DNA of 64,000 nucleotides, taken from Oreohelix idahoensis. Its lineage: Eukaryota; Mollusca; Gastropoda; Stylommatophora; Oreohelicidae. The notes under the pieces are model-generated. The model was not told where the DNA came from. It was given only the letters and a program-made list of their open reading frames with translations, and did not search any database. Each line of letters begins with the position of its first letter. Position 1 is the first letter of the stretch. Made by a program: the position numbers and the translations under genes. Location: contig JAMPIV010017564.1 in assembly GCA_024509875.1 (NCBI GenBank), positions 62,001-126,000 on the forward strand, given 5' to 3'. Shown one piece after another: positions 23,792 to 34,904 of the stretch.

Positions 23792-25680
23792 AGAGAACTT
23801 GGTAGGCCAGTACCGAAGAAATTTCGATTTCGTGAACGTTCATTCTTCATCAAATGAAAAACATTACTGAGGAAAATTTTCAAGAACTTCGGATGAACTT
23901 GTCACCGTTAGACTCATTTACATAATTTGAACTGTATTGCGCATGTCTACCGGCGTCAAATATTTCACCGTCAGATGTTCAAAATGCTCGAAGTGTTCAC
24001 TTGCAATCAAGTCTGCTATCAAAGTACTCAAATTTAGTATCCTGTTCGACTGATGTTCATGGCCTTTGTTTTCCACACGATCAAACTCTACACGGCTTGG
24101 TGGACCACGCTTTTAAGGCTGCTCAGAATCCAGCGTATACTAGAATTTGGAAGGAGTTTCAGCAAAAGAAGATAAGTCGATCTATAAATGATGTCTTTTT
24201 GGTCAGGGTACTAAATGGCTAGACCCTTACGTATTTTATGCTTCTATGGTTCTATATGTATTCATGTTGTATAGTTTTATTTGTGGGCGGTTGGTAGGGA
24301 ACTTTGAATTTTCTCAATACCTCGTCTGTATGGTCGGGAAAATTCATAGTCGTTTTGTAGGTAAATTTTGTTAATGTCATGCAGTAGTGTTATTCGGCTT
24401 TGAGTCTAAAAACTCATCGATGTCTGACTACTGTCTGATTTTATCAATAGTTTATGTTTAGTGGTGGTGTTCTGTCTATTCGTCGGTAAATACATTGTTG
24501 TCTAGTTCTATTTTTCTTAGTTGGTAATAATTTGTTCGTGAATGTCGCGAGAGGTTTGAGATGTTATTAAGAATAAGATATCCTGGACATAAAGATGTAT
24601 CAGATGATACCAGGATAGTGCCAGATAAGAGTCTGGTCTTATCAGTAATACCCCCTTCTCTGAAGAGAGTAAGGGTGAACAGACACAAAGGTAGGGTCAA
24701 GCTATGTAAGTTCCCAGAGAAGATGTTGATATAGTACTCTGAGTCCCTAACTGCTACCTCTCCTGATCCGCCTCTGTGATTATATGTTTCTGACTCTGCT
24801 AGGGATAATTTATATATAGTATATTTATATTTATATTCACCAACAAGAACTAAAATTCAACTTAAAGAACTTAAAAAAAGTCTTCTGTTGAATATTTACA
24901 TTTTAATTAACAAATGTTTTTCTCTGAAAATGTTGAACTCAAATATTTTACAATATGAAATAAATAATAATAATAAAATAAATGTTTTCGTTTCTTGGTT
25001 CACAATGTCTATCATCTTGTAAACAATTTCTCTGGCTTGATTATTCACTGGTAGAATTGTTTATTATTATTATTTAAAGTTGTAAAAATACTATATTATT
25101 TTAGTCATCCTGAACTGTAAAATATGTTTCTTTATGTGAGCTGGACAAGCTTGACAGTTGCAGTACGCAACTTATCTGCATCACGGCAGCTTACTCCTTT
25201 ATATGCTGGAAACAATATTTCAGATGAACTTGTTCCAGTAAGTATTTACGTGATGACGGGCCTGTTATCACCAACTGGCACTGCATACGATGAAACTTTA
25301 GTAAGAGTAGCCTCTTCTGCTTTTTGAAGCTTGTGTTTAATGGATTAAACCTGCAATGAATTCAAACGCAAACCCCGGTATTCTCTATCCATACCCCTCT
25401 TATGACACAGATGGGGACGATAGACAGTTTCACACAAGTGTGCAGCAGAAGCACAAGGTATAGTGTAGTCAACAACAATCATTTTAATATAAAGTGATCA
25501 CAATTTAATTCTACCTTTTAATTTGTAAGTATTGTCCTATGATTTGACTCCATATAATAATTTGGTTGTTAGTAAAACTATTTAACATTATGTCATACGA
25601 TACTGTGACTCAATCCCTTTCATCCTTCTTTATGTTCCTGTAAGGTGTCTCATTCCATTCAAGAAATACTTCTTTAAATA
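23792..25680. other. Possible leader of element 2; no gene recognised
   Basis: AT-rich DNA after the LTR-like repeat. A TGG-starting segment (tggtaggccagt) lies about 8 bases after the LTR end and could be a poor primer site. The frame at 24001-24222 shows no known motif. Unassigned otherwise. Confidence 0.35.
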
Positions 25681-27216
25681 TACTGTTCAAAAAAAAAAGA
25701 AACGCATAGCTATCCGAGGGCGCGTTTTTATGAGTTTGTAAGTAAAATTTGGTGCTAGGGTATATAAAAACAAGCCTCAAATGTTCTTTACAGTGTCAAA
25801 TGCACGTGTTGACTTGAATTGCGTTCGTTTTTGTAATCGTTACAACGCAGTGCTCAATAGTGTATATGACGCAATTTTTGACCACAGCTCATGTTGCGCG
25901 CACGTGAAAGCAACACAATTAGCGGTGAACACTATTCACTGACTACGCAACTGAAACCCTATAAAAGGATAACGCTACACACACAAAATTCAGTTCCTTT
26001 TCAAGCAGACATTTATGGCGTCTCTATCGATAAATTTAAGGAACATTGCTATTGGCCAACTGCAAGCAGGCGAAAGTCAAAGTCAGGTTGCCAGGCATCT
26101 AAACGTGCATCAGAGTACCATCAGTCGACTTTGGCACCGGTTCCAAGCCACTGGCTCAGTTGAAGACCGGCATCGCCGTGGACGACCCAGAGTTACAACA
26201 GCAGCGGAGGATCGCTTTATTAGGCTTCGTCACTTCAGAGACAGGTTTACAACAGCTTCCTCAACTGCCCAGTCATTGCCTGCAGGACGTCATGTGTCTG
26301 ATCAAACTGTCCGGAATAGACTGCATGACGCTGGACTTTGGGCACAACGACCTCACCGAGTACCTGTCCTTACGCGCCGCCATCGTCAAAATCGACTTCT
26401 TTGGGGCAACCAGCATCGTCCCTGGGCAGCTGACAATCAATGGAGACGTGTCTGGTTTAGTAACAAATCTTTCTTTTTGTTGCAGCGTCATGATAAACGG
26501 CGTAGGGTCTACCATAGGCGAAATGAACGTTTTGCCCAAAATTGCGTTGATGAAGCTCCGCCGGACGGTGGTGGAGGTGCAATGGTGTGGGGAATGATCA
26601 GTTACAACGGAAGGAGTCAATTGGTGCACATTGAAGGAGGCTTGAATGCGCAACGATACGTCAATGAAATTCTTCGACCCCATGTCCTTCCACTTTTGGC
26701 TGCCCAAAGGTCTGTGTTTCAACAGGACAACGCCAGACCCCATTGTGCACGGTTGACCACGCAGTTCCTGACTGCCAACAACATTCTCACCCTTCCCTGG
26801 CCATCCCTGTCTCCAGACATGAGTCCGATTGAGCACCTGTGGGATGAGCTGTATAGCCGTGTTTGTTGACGAGACGTTGCTCCAGTCAATCGTTGTGATC
26901 TGTTCCAGGCACTCCAGGAAGAGTAAGCAGCCATCCCACAGGCCAAATCAGACGTCTGATCGCATCCATGCCCAGGAGATGCCAGTCGCTGATCGATGAA
27001 AGAGGAGGCCATACACCATACTAACGGAAAAGCCCGTACGCCAAAAAACTCTCGTGACCTAGATGCAAAACAACTATCAATTGATTGGGTGACCCCTAAG
27101 GTATTCTTGTGTACAATTTGAACAATTAACTCATTAAAATAAAAAAGTTATTGAATGTCAAAATTATGGCTATGTGTGTGACTTCAGCATCTATGCGTTT
27201 CTTTTTTTGAACAGTT
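25681..27216 (+). mobile_element. Complete Tc1-like transposon (copy 2), 1,536 bp
   Basis: Terminal inverted repeats: left tactgttcaaaaaaaaaag then aaacgcat, right atgcgtttctttttttgaa then cagtt. It is flanked by TA at 25679-25680 and 27217-27218. The length is normal for Tc1. It sits between the first LTR-like copy and gag of element 2, so it is probably nested there. Confidence 0.88.
26015..26869 (+). pseudogene. Tc1 transposase copy 2, catalytic aspartate lost
   Basis: Same family as the copy at 21166, sharing HxRxRRVYHR, the VDEAPP.GGGG segment and the DNA-binding helices (VARHLNVHQSTISRLW). The first catalytic motif reads WFSNKSFF instead of WFSDESFF, so the essential aspartate is N at about residue 150. 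The second (QQDNARPH) and the glutamate (MSPIEHLW) are intact. The frame stops at SRVC before RDVAPVNRC, and homology continues with further stops to about 27007. It is inactive as an enzyme although the terminal repeats are intact, so it could be mobilised by another transposase. Confidence 0.88.
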
Positions 27217-27218
27217 TA

Positions 27219-27775
27219 CATTTCCCAACTTACAGACACAATTAGCCATCTCTCTCAATATATTTAAATATTTCCGAAGGTGGGCTTTGCCTCTAGAAGT
27301 ACACATGAGCCTGTACGTTTCATCAGAATACACAGTCAATTCCTACACATCTTATACATATCGTATCGCACAGTGGATTAATTATGATAATTACACACAA
27401 TTATATACATTTATATATATGAATAAATTCGGTATTACCCTCAGGTACACACACACACACACATACTGGCCCTCAATGGTTGAATAAGGTCTGCTACAGT
27501 TGCAGAAAGGCAAACGCTGACATTAATCTATGCACTGCTTTCCCTGCTTTCTGTATTTTTCAAATCGTGGCTGACCGAAGTTTGTTAGGCGATTCTATTT
27601 ATAGTCTAGCCTCGTCCGTATGAGACGGAAATCCCAAAAGATGTAATCAAAATCAGAAAATGTGGGACTATTCTGCCTATCGTACAATGTAAGAAAAATG
27701 CTTTTTAAACTATCTCCGTTATTCCTGATGCGATTTAAGTCAAGTAAAGTTTACCTTATACGCAGAATTAAGCTT

Positions 27776-27778
<3 letters not shown>
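27219..27778. other. Unassigned, possibly element 2 leader
   Basis: No gene recognised. A short (ac)n stretch occurs near 27450 (acacacacac). Confidence 0.35.

Positions 27779-27853
<75 letters not shown>
27779..27853. repeat. (TA)n microsatellite, 3' side of RTE A
   Basis: About 75 bp of near-perfect alternating A/T with two interruptions (gtatatgta). It directly abuts the LINE 3' end. Confidence 0.92.
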
Positions 27854-27854
<1 letters not shown>

Positions 27855-30800
27855 TTACTTAGTCGTTCCCCTTCTACCGTGAGGTGTAGAGGTTTGGAAG
27901 AGAGAGCGCGAGACCATTCTATCAGCTGTCTTCTTCCTGGCCTGGTTCCATTCTAGTCCTCGGTCCTTCAAAGATTGTCTAATGTTGTCCTCCCAGCGGA
28001 CTCTGGGTCGTCCTGGAGGTCTGGATCCCTGGCTCTTTGTTTCCCATGCTTGTCGTGGTAGCCGATCTTCTCCCATTCTGCAGACATGGCCAAACCATCT
28101 TAGTTGGGACTGTTCTATTTGGGTCTGCAGCGGATGGGATTTTAGGCCTTGACGGATCGTCTGGTTGCGGACCATGTCTCTTCTTGTTACTTCAACCACT
28201 TTCCTCAGATACCTCATTTCTGAGGTTTGGATCTGGCTTTTGTGGGTTGTAGTCATTGCCCACGACTCGCATCCATATGTCAAGACTGGGACATAGGTGG
28301 AGCGGTATACAGCCATCTTCGTTTTCTTACCAACCTCTTTCTTGCTGAGGAATCCACGATTTATGGCCTGAAAAAGTCTCCCAGCCGCTGCTTTTCGAGT
28401 GGCCAACTCTTCTTTGATGCCTCCCTTTCGGTCTATAATAGCTCCGAGATATTTAAAGTGGTCGACCTGCTCCAGGACCTGTTCTCCCAACTTAATCTGA
28501 TGTTTTCTTTCTTCTCGTGATATCACCATGGATTTTGTTTTAGAGCTGCTTATGACCATCCCTCTCTTCTCCAGCTCTTCCTTCCAGACTTGCAGGTTGG
28601 ATTGGAGATGTGCCTCTGATTTAGCAATCAGGGCAACATCATCAGCAAATGCCAGCTCCGAAATATAGACCTGTCTCATCTTCCAGTACCCCACTGAATA
28701 CTTTCTTGTTCTCTCCTTACATGCCTTGATGACATCGTCCATAAGGAGTATGAAGAGGTAAGGTGATAGGATATCACCTTGTCTTACACCAGTGGTGGTC
28801 CTGAACTCTTCTGACTTATGGTTTGCTGTCCTCACATAATTTCTGCAAGACTTGTAGAAGCTCTGTATAGCATGAATCAGAGGTGCTGGAATATTCTTCC
28901 TTGCCAAACAGTCCCAAAGTTTGCTCCAGGGGACCCTGTCAAACGCCTTTTCCAGATCTATGAAACAAAGATGGATCTCACTCTTATACTCAAGGGCCTT
29001 TTCACTCAGCTGTCTGAGTGTGAAGATTAGGTCTTGAGTACTTCGGTTTGCTCGGAATCCGCACTGGACCTCATCCAATTGTGGCTCAGCTAGGCGTCGG
29101 AGTCTCTGCTCTAGGATTCTAGAGTAGATTTTACCAGGGACACTGAGAAGGGATATGCCTCTATGGTTTCCACATTGTCGATTGTCACCCTTTTTGAAAA
29201 TTGGTGTTATGATGGCAATCTCCCAATCCTTTGGTATGGTCTTGTTGCACCATGCTGCCTGTAGGACCTTTAAGAGTAATAGGTCGCCTGATGCTCCCAT
29301 GTACTTAACCATTTCTGGTGTTATACCATCATGCCCTGCTGCTTTGCCCATCTTGATTTTCTCTAGTGCTGCCCTCAGTTCTTCCATCTTTATGTCATCT
29401 TCACCATCATTGGTTTTCTCTTCTGTGCTAGTGGTTATCATTTCTGATGCTTCATCATGCTCACCATCCAGGAGTTCTGAGAAATATTCTTTCCATCTTT
29501 CCATTACTTCCTTCGGGGCAGTAAGCAATTTGCCTTGCTTGTCCTTTATAAATTTGAGAGGGCATTGTTTTTCTTTCCTCATGTTCTTTAGGGTCTTATA
29601 GAACAATTTCTGGTTTTCTTGTGCATCTTTTTCTAGCTTTTCTCCAAATTCTTCCCAGGACTTCTGTTTTGCTGCTAGCACTTTGTTCTTTGCTTCTGTT
29701 CTGAGTGTCACATATTCTCTATATTTTTCCATTTGTCCTGTTGTGTTTTTAGCTCCTAAGTATTGTTTCCATGCCATTTTCTTCTCTCTTATTTTCTCTT
29801 TGACTTCCTCTGTCCACCAAGGTGTCCTCTTTCTCTGGTTCCCAAGTCGGACTTCACCGCATGCTTCTGCAGCAGCTGTCTTTATGATATCCTTGAATTT
29901 ATTCCAGAGGGTTTCCAAGTCATCAGGTCGTTCTTCTGTGTTGCTCACTGCTGTAGCAATAAGCCCCTGATATCTGGTCTTAATTTCTGGCTCTCTCAGC
30001 TTGTAGGTCCTAATGCTCATTTCTCCTGCTCGTTTACTTGGTTTCTTGCGTGATGTTGGGCAGTTCCTAGGCTGAGCAACTCTTTCAGTTGTTCGTTTGA
30101 TTGTTAGCAGGTAGTGATCACTTCCAATCTCTGGCCCCCTCCAGACTCTTGCATCTCGGACATATCTGAATGAGCTTCTCCGAACAATGGCATAGTCGAT
30201 CACTGACTTCTCATTCTTGGTTGGTTCACATCTAGTGTATGCATGTATGCGCTTATGGGGGAACTTTGTGTTTGTAATGATCAGATTCTGCTCACTGCAG
30301 AATCTAAGGAGTCGCTTTCCATTGTCATTGAGAGTATCTTCTCCATATCTTCCGATAACTCCACCCCATCTAGCATGGTCATTTCCAACTCTGGCATTAA
30401 AATCTCCGAGCATAATAACTTCATCTAGGCAGTCATCCACTGTCCTTTGAAGCAGCTCGAAGAATTCCTCCTTGACCTCTGCTCTCTCATCCTCATTTGG
30501 CCCATACACTATGACCAGGTTGACTATGGTTTCTCCTTCTTTTAGTTTTACAACCATAATGCGCTCCGAGACAAAGTTCCATCCCTTGATACTATCTTTT
30601 TGATTTTGGGCCACAATGCAACCCACGCCCCCTTTAGCTCTTTCAGATATGGGTACACCACTGTAGAGCAACGTGTTGCCATCGAGATCCATGACTCCTT
30701 GTCCTTTTTTCTTCGTTTCCGTTATAGCCAGGATTTCTAGTTTTGCTTTCCTCATCTCTTCCACCAGCTCCTCTTCCTTCCCATTTATACTTCTTGTGTT

Positions 30801-30890
30801 CCAAGTTCCATAAGTCGTAGTCCGTAGTCCGTTCCAGTTCGTCGCCTTTAGAATCAGTCCGGTTTTCTCTCTTGTAGTTCGCGTAATCAT
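27855..30890 (-). CDS. RTE-like endonuclease-reverse transcriptase, intact
   Basis: A 1,011-residue protein that nicks chromosomal DNA and copies its own RNA at the nick. The endonuclease (residues about 25-265) opens with TTYGTWNTRSI and has E58 (ITETK), D163 and N165 (LGDFNARVG), and the D258-H259 pair (GSDHYLL). The reverse transcriptase (about 500-790) has NHRGISLLSVPGK, D645 (FIDLEKAFD), GVRQGDILSP at 701-710, and catalytic FADD at 748-751. The C-terminus has the family segment LRWFGHVCRMG followed by RPPGRPRVRW. No stop or frameshift is visible and every catalytic residue I can check is present. There is no separate ORF1. I assign it to the RTE/Proto2-like group by overall layout and short 3' end; exact clade needs phylogeny. 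Confidence 0.9.
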   Translation of the reverse strand: MITRTTREKTGLILKATNWNGLRTTTYGTWNTRSINGKEEELVEEMRKAKLEILAITETKKKGQGVMDLDGNTLLYSGVPISERAKGGVGCIVAQNQKDSIKGWNFVSERIMVVKLKEGETIVNLVIVYGPNEDERAEVKEEFFELLQRTVDDCLDEVIMLGDFNARVGNDHARWGGVIGRYGEDTLNDNGKRLLRFCSEQNLIITNTKFPHKRIHAYTRCEPTKNEKSVIDYAIVRRSSFRYVRDARVWRGPEIGSDHYLLTIKRTTERVAQPRNCPTSRKKPSKRAGEMSIRTYKLREPEIKTRYQGLIATAVSNTEERPDDLETLWNKFKDIIKTAAAEACGEVRLGNQRKRTPWWTEEVKEKIREKKMAWKQYLGAKNTTGQMEKYREYVTLRTEAKNKVLAAKQKSWEEFGEKLEKDAQENQKLFYKTLKNMRKEKQCPLKFIKDKQGKLLTAPKEVMERWKEYFSELLDGEHDEASEMITTSTEEKTNDGEDDIKMEELRAALEKIKMGKAAGHDGITPEMVKYMGASGDLLLLKVLQAAWCNKTIPKDWEIAIITPIFKKGDNRQCGNHRGISLLSVPGKIYSRILEQRLRRLAEPQLDEVQCGFRANRSTQDLIFTLRQLSEKALEYKSEIHLCFIDLEKAFDRVPWSKLWDCLARKNIPAPLIHAIQSFYKSCRNYVRTANHKSEEFRTTTGVRQGDILSPYLFILLMDDVIKACKERTRKYSVGYWKMRQVYISELAFADDVALIAKSEAHLQSNLQVWKEELEKRGMVISSSKTKSMVISREERKHQIKLGEQVLEQVDHFKYLGAIIDRKGGIKEELATRKAAAGRLFQAINRGFLSKKEVGKKTKMAVYRSTYVPVLTYGCESWAMTTTHKSQIQTSEMRYLRKVVEVTRRDMVRNQTIRQGLKSHPLQTQIEQSQLRWFGHVCRMGEDRLPRQAWETKSQGSRPPGRPRVRWEDNIRQSLKDRGLEWNQARKKTADRMVSRSLFQTSTPHGRRGTTK

Positions 30891-31013
30891 GATTTAAAGC
30901 AAACAGGTGATTGGCCTGTTGTGCCTTTGCATGGTGGAGGGGCTGCCTCCTTACGGCCTCCATGCAGGCCGCCCTCCTCCTTTTTCATCCGGGCTTGGGA
31001 CCGGCATTGGCGG

Positions 31014-31018
<5 letters not shown>
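30891..31018 (-). promoter_or_regulatory. GC-rich 5' leader of RTE A
   Basis: A leader of 126 bp, much richer in G and C than its surroundings. It contains several short inverted repeats: CCGCC/GGCGG, a CCGG...CCGG pair, GCCT...AGGC and GGAGG...CCTCC. In LINEs that lack an upstream promoter such leaders commonly hold an internal promoter and sometimes a self-cleaving ribozyme. Neither is demonstrated here. Confidence 0.5.

Positions 31019-31091
<73 letters not shown>
31019..31091. repeat. (TA)n microsatellite, 5' side of RTE A
   Basis: About 72 bp of uninterrupted alternating A/T. Frames through it read as IY repeats and are not genes. Confidence 0.95.
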
Positions 31092-31094
<3 letters not shown>

Positions 31095-31893
31095 CTCTCT
31101 TTGGTTACTACTAGCATGTTCTGTTATGCATAGTTTAAACAGCTAACTTTAGGCCAACCTGAAGCTTCTAATGCGTTTAACCTAAGATTTCTCCCGTCCT
31201 ATAATAGTATTAGTAAAATTATTACTACTTACGGGTAAAGTAACATCCCTATTATCAGTTTGATAACATCTGCCAAGTGATACTTCTTTTATATTACTGT
31301 AGCAAAATTGTGAATTTCATCATGTTACACAAATAGGGTCCCGCCATTTTGATGCTCCCTGCAGTTGTAAACACAGGACCAAACCAAGCGTTTTCGTTGG
31401 TCGGGGTATCAAATCTTTATATAATGTATGGCGCGCCGTTAAGACCAGAGTTATTTGAACTCGTGATGTGAACCAAACATCATTTCACGACATTGAATTG
31501 TTAGTCTTATCTGCCTTTTGCTTAGATTTTTTTGAAAATCAGCTGTTTGTAATCCCGTTGGGTCCAGTCTATATTTATTTTTAGCGGTAAACTGACCTAT
31601 TTGTTGTTTTATCTTTCGTTTCATTGATTAGATTTTATTTCTTTACTGCTAACGTTTTTCCGTGTGTCATTTTGTCTTTTCGTGTGATGTATGTTGCATA
31701 TTGCGGTCCTTGTTCATTCTTGCTATTTCTTGTTTTTTCTTAAATGATACTATATAACTTGCATGATAATACTATATTTGCATAGTGACTATTGCAAGAA
31801 TAATTAAAAAATATCAATATTCATTGATTACAAAGCATTGTACGGCCACTAGCCACTATTTTTTCGACTGAGTAAGGCACAATATTAATTAAA
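31092..31893 (+). other. Probable leader of element 2, immediately before gag
   Basis: No coding signal. T-rich 800 bp that ends at the gag start codon. No LTR boundary or primer site seen here, consistent with the LTR lying further left at 23130. Confidence 0.45.
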
Positions 31894-33705
31894 ATGGCCA
31901 CACTTGATCACTTTGTCGAACAAGGCAAAGCTTTTGGTTATGAAGATGAGATTTTGAAAGAACTTGCCATGGTTGAGTTAGCTAAAGCAAAACAAGAAGA
32001 GAAGGAGATGAAAGCTGAAAAGAGACGTGAATTAGCGGAACAAATGGAGTTGGAAGAAAGGAGACTTGTTGCTGAAGAAAAGAGACGTCTCCATGAGATA
32101 GAGGAGAGAAATACTAAAATGCAACATGATAAAAAAATGGAGGAGATGAAATCTCAAAACTTGGCACTTGAGAAGGAAATGATGCTTCTTCGTTTGGAGG
32201 AATTAAAATTAAGAGGTCAAAATGTGAATAATGGGAATGCAAATCCTATTAATTCTTCAGGTCACATTAAAGGTAACGATAAATTTAAATTACCTGTATT
32301 TAACCAAAATTGTGATGACATTTCATGCTTCCTTTCGCGCTATGAAGGTGTATTTGAAACAAATAAATTAGATAAGTCACTATGGGTTGCTAAACGTATG
32401 GAATTTTTAAATGGAGAACCTATGACTGCTATCAACACAATGGATGAGTCTATCAAAAACGACTATGATGCTGCTAGAGCATTACTATTAAAACTATATC
32501 AACTTGATGAAGAAGGATATAGAATGATATTTAAAACTGTGATTCAGGAAACTGGGAAGGATTTCTCGATATTTATCTCTGCCATACGACTTACATTTAA
32601 TAGATGGATTCAGCTCTCAGGGATTGAGAAAACATATGAAAATCTTATGGATTTGATGTTGAGAGATAAGGTGTTATCCTCAGTAAGTAAGCCATTTTGG
32701 TCTTTCTGGCAGGAACGCAAGCTTTTAAATCTGTCTTCTTTAAAAGAAATTTCAAAACACTATTGTACAGCACATCCATGTGCTTGTATTAGCAACGGTC
32801 TCATTAAGGATGCACTTCCAGTTGCCTCAGTTGCAACTTGGAATAATAATGGTAGATTCAGTCCCATAATTTAGATAGACCATTTGTGCCAAGAAGGTAT
32901 AATGGTCTGGCGCTCTCTCTTCCAAACCTCTACACCTCACGGTAGAAAGGGAACGACTAAGTAAGTAAGAAGGTATAATGACAACAATTATAACAGAAAT
33001 AGTAATTTTAACAGAAGTGACAATTTTAAAAGAGGAAGGCAACAATTACAAAATCAGTCACCTTCATTAAAGAATAATAATTTCCAACAAAATTCAACTT
33101 GGAAACGACAAAATAATTTTGTTCCTAATCAAACCAATTGGAATAATAACAATTCCAATAATCAAAATTACCAAAGCAGAAATAACTCACAGAACTTTGG
33201 AAATCAAGGTAACTCTTTTGATCGTCAGAGGCAACGATCCTGTTCACGTGGCCCAGTGATGTTTGAACATAATGCAGGGGTGGCACTTACTGTTAAAGCT
33301 CCAATAGTTAATCAAGAATTGGGTAATCAAAATCAATCAGCTGCATGCTGCTCGTTCGATTTTAACATTGCTTCTCGTTGCCAGGAATGTCTAACTCTTT
33401 TTCAGAAAGACAGTACTACAGTGCGGAAGTGCACACATCACATCCCTGCAGTAAGCCTATCTGCTCACGATGGCACAGGTAGTCTTATGTTTCACAGGGG
33501 ATTCATGAACGGTATCCAAGGGTTTGTGCTCAGGGATTCAGGGTCAACGACGATTGGAATCAGGCAGCCGCTAGTCCACCCTTCTGGCTCTACAGGAGAA
33601 TGTGTTAAATGTATTACATTTGGGGGTACAATTGAATTCTACCCCACAGCTATTGTTGATGTTCACACCCCATTATTTCAGAAAGGGTCAAGGTATGTTT
33701 GTTGA
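31894..33705 (+). pseudogene. Element 2 gag-protease region (Gmr1-like), broken
   Basis: The structural protein and start of pol. MATLDHFVEQGKAF aligns with the element 3 start (MSTLEYFITQGKAL). A charged coiled coil occupies residues 30-105. The capsid runs about 120-290 and includes the SCAN-like stretch FNRWIQLSGIEKTYENL followed by MLRDKV. A frameshift near 32865 and a 62-bp LINE insertion at 32905 end the first frame. An asparagine/arginine-rich nucleic-acid-binding segment continues in another frame, followed by CQECLTLF...CTHH, the unusual zinc motif, and a protease core DSGSTTIGIRQ at about 33537. The frame ends at 33705 through another frameshift before NPIANLTVGRIHG. The copy cannot make a functional polyprotein. 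Confidence 0.88.
32905..32966 (+). mobile_element. 62-bp 3' scrap of RTE A with a 14-bp target duplication
   Basis: The sequence gcgctctctcttccaaacc through cgactaagtaagt is the 3' terminus of the LINE at 27854, with two or three differences. It is flanked by aagaaggtataatg at 32891-32904 and again at 32967-32980. The 5' junction shares aatgg with the LINE, suggesting microhomology at truncation. Confidence 0.92.
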
Positions 33706-34904
33706 AAAATCCTATCGCTAATTTAACGGTTGGTCGCATCCATGGGAGCAAGGACTGCTCACCAGAGGAGATTGAAGAATGGGAGAAAAATAATCTATTA
33801 ACTGCCAATGCAGTTACTACACGTGCCCAGGCTCAGGCACTGGAAAATGATGACAATTTAGATCTTGAGACAATAACTCAGGATGATACTGAGGTACATT
33901 CTGTTATTGACAGGGTATCTTTTGCTAAACTTCAGAGGGAAGATGCCTCTTTAAAAAAAATTTTTTTACTAGTCAAGAATAATGATGATAATAATTTACA
34001 AGTAATTCATAAACAATGGTATACTCTGAAAAACGATATTTTAGCGAAACATTTTGTATATGACTCTACTGTTCGTCACCAAGTTATGGTGCCTCTTAAA
34101 CTTCGCCCATACATTTTACGACATGCACATGACTCACATTGTGCGGGTCATATGGGTTACACTCGTACACGATCCAGAGTGTTATCTTTTTTCTTTTGGC
34201 CAGGAGTTTCCAAGGACGTATCTTTATATGTGCGGTGCTGTGTTACCTGCCAGGAGGTGAAATCTATTGGAGCTTTTCATGTTGTTCCTAGTCAAGCTTT
34301 TGATATCTCTGTTCGACCTTTTGATAAGACGGCCGTAAACATTATCGGTCCTCTGTCTGTTCCATCAGCAAGAGGTCAAAGATTTATTCTCACGTGCATT
34401 GATTTATGCACTCGTTTTCCGAAGGCCATACCTCTTAAGCACACCACCACCTCTGATGTGACTAATGCTCTTTTATTAATTTTTTCCAGATTATGGTTTC
34501 CTCACAAACTTCTTACTGATCATGGTTCCCAATTTGTGTCTGATAATATAACATCTGTCATTAGGACTCTTAACATAGATAGATCTTTTAGTAGCATTTA
34601 TCACGCGATGAGCAATGGTTCCATGGAGAGGCTCAACAGGACACTTAAGCAACTGCTACATAAAGTAAAGGTAAAATGTCTTCAAGATTGGGACAGGATC
34701 TTGCCTGCTGTACTTTTCACTTATCGAGAAGTGCCGCACGAGCAGACCGGATTTTCCCCTTTTGAGTTAATGTTTGGTGCTCAACCACGAGGTCCTATGG
34801 GTTTTATCAAGGATCTTCTCACTGATTCTGAGATGACACAGGACACTCCGTCATCTTACGAGCACGTAGTAAATCTTCGTAGGAATATTATGGACGCATG
34901 CTAA
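33699..34904 (+). pseudogene. Element 2 integrase
   Basis: Inserts retrotransposon DNA into the chromosome. The frame begins in the protease tail (NLTVGRIHG). It carries the zinc domain H-x6-H (HAHDSHCAGHMG) and C-x2-C (CCVTCQEV), then the core with D in VNIIGPL replaced by N (element 3 has AIDIIGPF), D in LTDHGSQF, and E in SNGSMERLN. Loss of the first catalytic aspartate would inactivate it. The frame ends at MDAC-stop at 34902-34904; homology continues past that stop and through a further frameshift near 34955 into the next frame. Integrase lies before reverse transcriptase, the Gmr1 order. Confidence 0.87.

Larger units (their letters stand above)
27854..31018 (-). mobile_element. Full-length RTE-like LINE (RTE A) inserted in (TA)n
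   Basis: About 3.16 kb on the minus strand: a 126-bp GC-rich leader (starting aactccgccaatgccgg), a single 1,011-codon frame, and practically no 3' untranslated region. The stop codon is part of the terminal taagtaagta. Both ends abut (TA)n, so the target duplication is hidden in the microsatellite. A 62-bp daughter at 32905-32966 ends at the same base pattern (gactaagtaagt), which confirms the 3' end. The element looks intact and may be active. Confidence 0.85.
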
